Assembly: GCA_041567895.1 (NCBI GenBank)
Contig: JBFGAX010000007.1
Location: 1 to 64,000 of the forward strand
DNA: 64,000 nt
Direction: 5' to 3'
Origin: JABDOU01 sp041567895
Lineage (GTDB): Bacteria > Actinomycetota > Acidimicrobiia > Spongiisociales > SHLN01
A program made the position numbers and the translations under genes. Shown here in pieces: positions 58,240 through 64,000 of the stretch (the first letter of the stretch is position 1; each line of letters begins with the position of its first letter). The notes beneath the pieces were generated by a model. The model did no database searches. It had not been told where the DNA came from and was given only the letters and a program-made list of their open reading frames with translations.

Positions 58240-60839
58240 TGACCATCGCCGATGCCCGCACGACCAGCTTCACCGTAAACGGCTCACCTGCCACGGTGCG
58301 TTCCGACCATCCGACCCTTCTCGCAGCCTTGCGCGAGGAACTCGGCATAACGTCCACCAAGGACGGATGCTCGCCGCAAGGACAATGCGGCTGCTGCACG
58401 GTCATCATGGATGGCAAGGCCATTCAATCCTGCCTGGTGGGCATGGAGAAAGCCGAAGGCAAAGAAATCACGACCCTCGAAGGCTTCGATCAGGATGAAC
58501 GCGACCGGCTCTCGAAGGGTTTCGCCGCAACCGGAGCTCTCCAATGCGGCTTCTGTACGCCCGGCATCCTTGTCCGGACCAAGTCGCTGATCGATGCCAA
58601 GGGAAAGGATCTGGACCGGCGCACTATCGAGGGACGGCTTGGCGCCCATCTCTGTCGTTGCACCGGCTACGTGCGGATCATCGAAGCAATCGAGCTGCTG
58701 GCATCAGGTGAACCCATTCCCGACACACCGCTCCCGAAACGTATTGGCGACTCCGGTGTGAAATATGAGGCCGAAGCGCTTGCCCTCGGTGACCGTGGAT
58801 ACGTAGGGGACATCACGATCGCCGGTATGTTGCACGGCGTGGTGCGATTGGCGGACCATGCTCGCGCCGATGTCTTGAAGATCGACACCGCGGCTGCCAA
58901 AGAGATGCCCGGCGTCGTCGATGTGTTCACGGCGGCCGACGTTCCCGGCGATCTCCGCGTCGGGATCATCTACACCGACTGGCCCGTCTTCATCCCGGAG
59001 GGGGGACGCACCTCCTATCTCGGTGACGTCATGGCAATCGTCGTCGCCGAAGATCACCTGACCGCAACCAGGGCGGCCGAGGCCATCGAGATCGAGTACG
59101 ACGTGCTCACCCCGGTGACAGACCCAATGACCGCCATCGAGGATGCATCAGAGAGCGCGGTGTGGGAACTCGAAGGCAACGTGCTCTCGGTTTCCGAATA
59201 CACCCGGGGCGATTTCGAGAGTGCCTATGAGTCGTCGCCGCACAAGCTCCATGAAGTCTTTCAAACCCAGCGCATCGAACACGCGTTCCTCGAACCCGAA
59301 TCAACGCTCGCGGTTCCGAAGGAGGACGGGACCCTCCACGTGTATTCGGGTGGCCAGGGGGTATGGGACGACCGCAATCAAATTGCCGCAGTACTCGGTA
59401 TACCTCAGGATCAGGTCACGGTCGAGCTGGTATCCAACGGCGGTGCCTTTGGTGGCAAAGAAGACATGTCCAACCAGGCGCAAACAGCTCTGGCAGCGTG
59501 GCTGCTGAAAAAGCCGGTTCGATGCACCTTCACCCGCGAGCAGAGCTTCTATGTCCACGCCAAACGGCATCCGATCCGGATCGAATCATGGGCTGCCTGT
59601 GACGCCGACGGCAAGCTGACCGCACTCAAAGCTCGCATGGTCGGAGACAGTGGACCCTACGCATCGGTCGGGATGAAGGTGCTCGAGCGAGCGGCCGGCC
59701 ACGCCTCCGGGCCATACGTCGTGCCGAACATCGACGTGTACGCCGTGGCGGCCCGCACCAACAACGCCGTTGGCGGAGCGTTCCGTGGCTTTGGCGCCAA
59801 CCAGGCCCAATTCGCCATGGAGGGAGTCATCGATCGACTCGCCGACATGGTCGGCATCGATAGCTGGGAAATGCGGAGCCGCAATGTCATCGAACCGGGT
59901 GTGGTTTGGGGTCCTGGCCAGATCATGGACGAGGGCAGCGCCGGAGCGCGCCTGTGCCTGGACACGATCAAGCCGTTCTTCGATCAAGCAACGGCCGACG
60001 GCAAAGCGGTGGGTCTCGGTTTGGGACTCAAAAACAGCGGGCTCGGAAACGGGTTCCTGGAAATCGCAAGGGCAGTTGTTCGCTTCAACGATGACGACAC
60101 CGTCGAAGTCCGCCACTGCTGGACCGAAATGGGCCAGGGCGTCCACACGGTTGTCTTGCAGGTTGCGGCCGAAGAACTCGATGTCTCACCAGAGCGGATT
60201 TCGGTGATCGTCGACACCACACGCGAGCTAGGGGCCGGACAAACGACCGGCTCCCGAGGCACGCTCATGGGCGCCGGAGCAGTGCAGGCCGCATGCCAGG
60301 CCGCCAATGCCGACGGTCGCAAGGTTGGTGTTGACTATGAAGGTGAATACCGGGTGGACTGGACCAACAAGCTCGGCGACGATGTCGAAAACCCCATCCT
60401 CCACTCGACATTCGGTTATGCCGCACAACTGGTTATCGCAGACAAGACGACAGGTGACATCGAAAAACTGGTGGCCGTCCACGATGTCGGAAGGGCGGTC
60501 AATCCGGCGCTGTGCGCCGGCCAGGTCGAAGGCTCCGCCCACATGGGCCTTGGCTATGCACTCACCGAGGACTTTCCCTACGACGAAGAGGCAAGACCCA
60601 CCAACATGACCCTCCGCAGCCTCGGCATTCTCAGGCCAAAGGACATGCCGGAGATCGAAACCATCCTGGTCGAGGCCCCGCAACCTCGCGCCCCCTATGG
60701 AATCAAGGGCGTTGGGGAAATCGGTCTCGTGCCCACTGCGGGAGCCGTGGCCAGGGCGCTTCATCAGTTCGACGGCATCTACCGGACCAGACTGCCGATG
60801 AACAAGCATCACCCGACGGCGGCGGCGAACGGTGGCTGA
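58239..60839 (+). CDS. xdhD: XdhD-type molybdenum hydroxylase (fused 2Fe-2S and molybdopterin domains)
   Basis: 866 aa. N-terminal 2Fe-2S ligands include Cys44, Cys50 and Cys53 with an unusual C-x5-C spacing, and Cys65; the second cluster uses QCGFC and LCRC (about 103-142). From 170 follow the xanthine dehydrogenase large-subunit domains with GGAFGGKED, FRGFGANQAQFAME, GQGVHT and the catalytic Glu827 in GVGEIG. No FAD domain is present. This fused layout matches the selenium-dependent xanthine dehydrogenase/XdhD group, which hydroxylates purines or related N-heterocycles. It overlaps the carbamoylase gene by 1 bp and ssnA by 8 bp. Confidence 0.9.
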   Translation: MTIADARTTSFTVNGSPATVRSDHPTLLAALREELGITSTKDGCSPQGQCGCCTVIMDGKAIQSCLVGMEKAEGKEITTLEGFDQDERDRLSKGFAATGALQCGFCTPGILVRTKSLIDAKGKDLDRRTIEGRLGAHLCRCTGYVRIIEAIELLASGEPIPDTPLPKRIGDSGVKYEAEALALGDRGYVGDITIAGMLHGVVRLADHARADVLKIDTAAAKEMPGVVDVFTAADVPGDLRVGIIYTDWPVFIPEGGRTSYLGDVMAIVVAEDHLTATRAAEAIEIEYDVLTPVTDPMTAIEDASESAVWELEGNVLSVSEYTRGDFESAYESSPHKLHEVFQTQRIEHAFLEPESTLAVPKEDGTLHVYSGGQGVWDDRNQIAAVLGIPQDQVTVELVSNGGAFGGKEDMSNQAQTALAAWLLKKPVRCTFTREQSFYVHAKRHPIRIESWAACDADGKLTALKARMVGDSGPYASVGMKVLERAAGHASGPYVVPNIDVYAVAARTNNAVGGAFRGFGANQAQFAMEGVIDRLADMVGIDSWEMRSRNVIEPGVVWGPGQIMDEGSAGARLCLDTIKPFFDQATADGKAVGLGLGLKNSGLGNGFLEIARAVVRFNDDDTVEVRHCWTEMGQGVHTVVLQVAAEELDVSPERISVIVDTTRELGAGQTTGSRGTLMGAGAVQAACQAANADGRKVGVDYEGEYRVDWTNKLGDDVENPILHSTFGYAAQLVIADKTTGDIEKLVAVHDVGRAVNPALCAGQVEGSAHMGLGYALTEDFPYDEEARPTNMTLRSLGILRPKDMPEIETILVEAPQPRAPYGIKGVGEIGLVPTAGAVARALHQFDGIYRTRLPMNKHHPTAAANGG

Positions 60840-61860
60840 CAACACCACGCCAGGGCTGGTCTGCGGACACCACCACCTGTACTCGGTGCTGGCTCGCGGC
60901 ATGCCTCCCCCACCCATGGTGCCGACGACATTTCAGAGCATCCTCGAACAAATCTGGTGGCGGCTCGATTCGGCCCTGGATCTGGAGATGCTGGAATGGT
61001 CGGCCAAACTCGGAGCACTAGAAGCTCTCGAATCGGGAACGACCGCGATCGTCGATCACCACGAGAGCCCGAATGCCATCGAGGGCAGCCTGGACGTGAT
61101 CGCGAGAGCCTGCGAAGAGGTGGGCGTTCGTGTGCTCACCGCATACGGCGTCACCGACCGCAATGGGCCTGACGGGGCGAAGCGTGGTCTCGAAGAAAAC
61201 AGACGCTTCATCAGCGAAGGGGGAAACGCCCTCGTTGGCATTCATGCTGCCTTCACCTGCTCGGACGAAACACTGGAGAACGCCGCCGGAATGGCCAGAG
61301 ATCTCGGAGTCGGCGTTCACATCCACGTCTGCGAAGGTCCCGAGGACAAGGACGCGGCACAGCGGTTACGCGGTTTCACCCGCGCCGATTGGCTACTCGC
61401 GCACTGCGTACATCTCCCCTCGGATCACGAACTCGAGGGCACGATCCTGCACAATCCCCGCTCGAACCTCAACAACTCGGTCGGATACGCCGAACCGGCT
61501 CGATTCTCAAATCCGGTCATGCTCGGCACAGACGGCATTGGTGCCAACATGATCGAGTCATTCCGCCTCGCCTATGTCATGCAGCGATCCACAAACATCA
61601 CCGCCACCCCCGATACCGCATGGCGATGGTTGGAACAGGGTTGGGAGTTGTTCCCGAATTCCCGCAAAGACATCGTCACCTGGTCGTACGACCCGATGGA
61701 TCCATGGCACATCGCTTTCACACCGGGCATTCGTCCGCTGCGGGTGGAGGTCGACGGTGAAGTTCTACTAGACGAGTCAGGACCCACCCGGGTCGACGCG
61801 AACGAGGTACGAGCAAAAGCGAGAGAACAGGCCCGACGTCTGCATGAGGCGCTGGCGTAG
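60832..61860 (+). CDS. ssnA: SsnA-like amidohydrolase, N-terminally short
   Basis: 342 aa versus about 440 in E. coli SsnA. Strong matches are GLVCGHHHLYS (metal His13, His15), IWWRLDSALDLEML, TTAIVDHHESP, VGIHAAFTC, GVHIHVCEG, LLAHCVHL, HNPRSNLNNSVGY and LGTDGIGANM. The N-terminal strands of the composite beta domain are absent, since the metal motif begins at residue 13, and the C-terminal partner segment is also cut short. The family removes amino groups or opens rings of heterocycles. GTG 60832 overlaps the xdhD stop by 8 bp, and an in-frame stop precedes it. Confidence 0.87.
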   Translation: MADNTTPGLVCGHHHLYSVLARGMPPPPMVPTTFQSILEQIWWRLDSALDLEMLEWSAKLGALEALESGTTAIVDHHESPNAIEGSLDVIARACEEVGVRVLTAYGVTDRNGPDGAKRGLEENRRFISEGGNALVGIHAAFTCSDETLENAAGMARDLGVGVHIHVCEGPEDKDAAQRLRGFTRADWLLAHCVHLPSDHELEGTILHNPRSNLNNSVGYAEPARFSNPVMLGTDGIGANMIESFRLAYVMQRSTNITATPDTAWRWLEQGWELFPNSRKDIVTWSYDPMDPWHIAFTPGIRPLRVEVDGEVLLDESGPTRVDANEVRAKAREQARRLHEALA

Positions 61861-61871
61861 TGCGCGAAACC

Positions 61872-61889
61872 CTGGCCTATCCGGGCCAG
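61872..61889 (+). terminator. Weak hairpin after ssnA
   Basis: CTGGCC-TATCCG-GGCCAG forms a 6-bp stem 12 bp past the ssnA stop. Without a T-run it may stabilise the message rather than end it. A TAGAGT box (61911-61916) further on could start a separate transcript for the lipoprotein gene. Confidence 0.35.
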
Positions 61890-61946
61890 CGCGCGCATCC
61901 GTCGGCGCTCTAGAGTCGATACCGTCCTAGTGAGGGAATGAGAACC

Positions 61947-63065
61947 ATGAGAACTATGGAAACGTCAACACAAACGAATCTACGAAGAATGCTCGCATTG
62001 TTGCTGACGCTGGCGATGATCGCTGCTGCCTGCGGCTCTGACGAGGGAACCGAGACCACAAACACGACCGAGGCCGGCGGCACGGACGGCGAACCGATGA
62101 AGGTCGCGTTCGTCCACGTCTCACCGGTTGCAGACAAAGGCTGGTCGTGGGCGCACGACCAGGGAGCCCAGTACCTGGCGGCAAACATGGACGTCGACAT
62201 AACAACCCTGGAGGCCATTCCGGAAGGATCGGACTCCCAGCGTGTGTTCGAAGACCTGGCAGCAGCCGGTAACGAGCTCATTTTTGGCACGAGCTTCGGC
62301 TACATGGAACCCATGCTCGCTGCAGCCGCAAACTTTCCCGAGGTCACGTTCATGCACGCCACCGGCTTCATGTCGAGCGACAACATGGGCAACTACTTTG
62401 GCGCTGCCGAAGAGGGCCGATACTTGAGCGGGATAGCCGCCGGCGCAGCGACCGAGAGCAACCTCATCGGTTACGTAGCTGCGTTCCCGATCCCGGAGGT
62501 GCTACGCGGTATCAACGCGTTCACGCTCGGGGTGCACGAGGTCAACCCGGACGCCCAGGTTCAGGTGGTATGGACGAGCACCTGGTTTGATCCACCGCTC
62601 GAGAGCACAGCTGCCCAGAGTTTGTTGGATGCGAACGCCGATGTCATCGCCATGCATCAAGACTCGGCGGCACCTGGCCAAGCGGCTGAAGCTGCCGGTG
62701 CCAAATGGGTCGGCTACAACACGGACATGACGGAGTTCGCTCCAAGCGCCTGGCTGACTGCTCCCATTTGGGACTGGGGGCCGTTCTATCTGACGACAGC
62801 CCAACAGGTCAAGGACGGGACCTGGAAGTCGGAGGCCTACTACGGCAACATGGCAGACGGCATGGTCGACCTCGCCCCCTTCGGATCGTCGGTCTCCGAT
62901 GAGACCAGAGCGACGATCGAGGAGCGCAAAGCTCAGATCATCGACGGTTCATTCTCCGTGTTCCCCGATCCGATCGTCGACCAGGACGGCAATAGCCGCG
63001 AACTCGGCGACATCTTCGGCATGGACTACTTCGTCGAAGGCGTGATCGGTAGTCCAACCGGCTAG
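61947..63065 (+). CDS. BMP/PnrA-type substrate-binding lipoprotein (nucleoside ABC importer)
   Basis: 372 aa. A lipoprotein leader ends LAMIAAACGS, followed by a Thr/Glu/Gly-rich spacer. The mature protein is a basic-membrane-protein (Med/PnrA) fold: VAFVHVSPVADKGWSWAHDQG, VFEDLAAAGNELIFGTSFGYM, FPEVTFMHATG, YVAAFPIPEVLRGINAFTLG and DVIAMHQDS. Family members bind purine nucleosides or related compounds for ABC import. ATG 61947 follows GAGGG by 10 nt; ATG 61938 and 61956 are also in frame. It precedes the ABC ATPase and follows the ring-catabolic operon. Confidence 0.9.
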   Translation: MRTMETSTQTNLRRMLALLLTLAMIAAACGSDEGTETTNTTEAGGTDGEPMKVAFVHVSPVADKGWSWAHDQGAQYLAANMDVDITTLEAIPEGSDSQRVFEDLAAAGNELIFGTSFGYMEPMLAAAANFPEVTFMHATGFMSSDNMGNYFGAAEEGRYLSGIAAGAATESNLIGYVAAFPIPEVLRGINAFTLGVHEVNPDAQVQVVWTSTWFDPPLESTAAQSLLDANADVIAMHQDSAAPGQAAEAAGAKWVGYNTDMTEFAPSAWLTAPIWDWGPFYLTTAQQVKDGTWKSEAYYGNMADGMVDLAPFGSSVSDETRATIEERKAQIIDGSFSVFPDPIVDQDGNSRELGDIFGMDYFVEGVIGSPTG

Positions 63066-63085
63066 CAGCGACCAACTCACGATAT

Positions 63086-63121
63086 GAACAATGGGCTCCA
63101 CAAAGGTGGGGCCCATTGTTC
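63086..63121 (+). terminator. 16-bp hairpin abutting the promoter of the next gene
   Basis: GAACAATGGGCTCCAC (63086-63101) pairs with GTGGGGCCCATTGTTC (63106-63121) around AAAG, with one G-T pair. It directly precedes the -10 TAATGT (63122-63127) of the leaderless ATPase gene, so the end of one transcript and start of the next are adjacent. Confidence 0.75.
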
Positions 63122-63127
63122 TAATGT
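63122..63127 (+). promoter_or_regulatory. -10 box (TAATGT) for leaderless ABC ATPase gene
   Basis: TAATGT ends 6 nt before ATG 63134, immediately after the hairpin. Confidence 0.6.
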
Positions 63128-63133
63128 GGGCTC

Positions 63134-64000
63134 ATGTCGGATTCGATAGCTACGGAAACGCTTGCGGTCGATCTTCGAGATATCCACAAGCAGTTCTATG
63201 GCGTCAAGGCAAACGAAGGCGTCAACTTCCAGTTGAGGCCCGGAGAGGTCCACGCCCTCCTTGGTGAAAACGGTGCCGGAAAATCGACGCTTTGCTCGAT
63301 CCTGGCCGGGCTGTACCGGCCGGATGCCGGCGAAATGGTCATCGATGGCGAGCCGGTTGTCTTCAAGTCACCCAAGGATGCTCTTTCCGCCGGCATCGGA
63401 ATGGTGTATCAACACTTCCGGCTCGTCCCGAATCTGACTGTCGCCGAGAACCTGGCGCTCGGCCACCACAATCTCGGTGTTCTGGTTGATCAGAAAGACC
63501 TCCAGCGCGACGCCGCCGAATTGGGTGAGAGGTACGGTCTGCCCGTCGATGCAACTGCGCGGATATGGCAGCTCTCAGTCGGTGAACAGCAGCGCGTCGA
63601 GATTCTCAAACTCCTCTACCGCGATGCGAAGGTCCTCATTCTCGACGAGCCGACCGCAGTGCTCACCCCGCAGGAATCGCAAGCTCTCTTCAGCACCATG
63701 CGTCAGCTGACCGACGAGGGTCGCTCGGTGATTTTCGTGTCCCACAAGTTGCATGAGGTGAAACAGGTATCGGATCGGGTTTCGGTCATGCGTCAGGGAC
63801 AAATGGTCGGCGAGATCGACACAGCGGACGCCGAGCCAAGAGATCTTGCCCGCATGATGGTTGGCCGAGACCTCGAACTTCCGACCCGGGACGAAGATGA
63901 AAGCACGGGGGAGCCGATGTTGGTGGTACGGGACCTTCGGGTGCCGGGCGACCGCGGCCTCGAATCGGTCAAGGGCGTCTCGTTTGAGGTTCGGGCGGGC
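63134..64000 (+). CDS. Nucleoside/sugar-type ABC importer ATP-binding protein (C-terminus outside window)
   Basis: 289 codons visible, open at the window end; full-length relatives have about 500 residues with two ATPase domains. The first domain is complete: Walker A GENGAGKST, Q-loop MVYQHFRLVPNLTV, signature LSVGEQQRVEILK, Walker B VLILDEPTAVLTPQE and switch VSHKLHEV. The ending at about residue 265 begins the second domain (LVVRDLRVPG). The VGEQQR signature and pairing with a BMP lipoprotein match nucleoside importers (YufO/NupA type). Permease genes are expected just beyond the edge. Confidence 0.92.
   Translation, partial: MSDSIATETLAVDLRDIHKQFYGVKANEGVNFQLRPGEVHALLGENGAGKSTLCSILAGLYRPDAGEMVIDGEPVVFKSPKDALSAGIGMVYQHFRLVPNLTVAENLALGHHNLGVLVDQKDLQRDAAELGERYGLPVDATARIWQLSVGEQQRVEILKLLYRDAKVLILDEPTAVLTPQESQALFSTMRQLTDEGRSVIFVSHKLHEVKQVSDRVSVMRQGQMVGEIDTADAEPRDLARMMVGRDLELPTRDEDESTGEPMLVVRDLRVPGDRGLESVKGVSFEVRAG

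Noticed and set aside
58239..60839. Selenocysteine-containing hydroxylase
   Set aside because: The reading frame has no internal TGA; in this family selenium is a labile cofactor, and no selenium genes are visible in the window.

Overview
The window is about 60 percent GC by eye, dense in short-overlap operons, and reads as an environmental actinobacterium, most likely class Acidimicrobiia. The supporting signs are a bacterial proteasome activator (Bpa), DnaE2 under an actinobacterial-type SOS box, Pho-type direct repeats before pstS, a Tad pilus locus without an outer-membrane secretin, lipoproteins with AAAC lipoboxes, and at least thirteen genes with a TANNNT box 6-8 nt before the start codon (leaderless transcription). 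The class is an inference; the phylum is well supported. No RNA genes, CRISPR arrays, insertion sequences or prophage were seen. No gene-free stretch exceeds 300 bases; the longest, 29689-29954, holds phased repeats and promoters.

Layout. 1-1529: secreted beta-repeat/sugar dehydrogenase protein running off the left edge. 1589-6464: CNB-patatin protein, thiamine pyrophosphokinase and a polar amino acid ABC transporter. 6575-12004: Bpa, MalQ, PlsC, two membrane proteins, a lipoprotein cytochrome c and a GhrA-type dehydrogenase. 12036-18504: sulfatase, DUF429, DnaE2, patatin. 18518-22692: homogentisate dioxygenase, FAD-linked oxidase, aromatic amino acid decarboxylase. 22701-25165: sulfane-sulfur module (persulfide dioxygenase-rhodanese, ArsR, DsrE2, TusA). 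25176-30641: SGNH hydrolase with the same repeat module as the first gene, 5-formyl-THF cyclo-ligase, SDR, DUF4349 lipoprotein, LuxR-type regulator. 30765-39892: Tad pilus operon with a vWA-TadB fusion and a DnaB-C-like ATPase. 40024-44174: operon of a beta-ureidopropionase-like hydrolase, a YkoF-like protein, a DauR-like regulator and two fold-type II PLP enzymes. 44322-48219: three-gene ABC exporter and DUF1697. 48220-55348: complete pst-pho locus plus an ornithine cyclodeaminase-like gene. 55522-64000: YgfK-like Fe-S protein, N-carbamoyl-D-amino acid hydrolase, XdhD-type molybdenum hydroxylase, SsnA-like amidohydrolase, BMP-type lipoprotein and an ABC ATPase cut by the right edge.

Most interesting system. 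The 55.5-64 kb operon resembles the E. coli ygfK-ssnA-xdhD purine/selenium-dependent molybdenum hydroxylase locus, but with a YgfK lacking its flavin/NAD(P) half, an SsnA lacking its N-terminal strands, and a hydantoin-type carbamoylase between them. Its promoter carries a palindrome, TTTACAAAATGTAAA, that recurs with one change before the 40-44 kb operon. I infer one regulon for oxidising and opening purine- or hydantoin-like rings and consuming the resulting carbamoyl- and amino acids, fed by a nucleoside-type ABC importer. Substrates and regulator are unproven.
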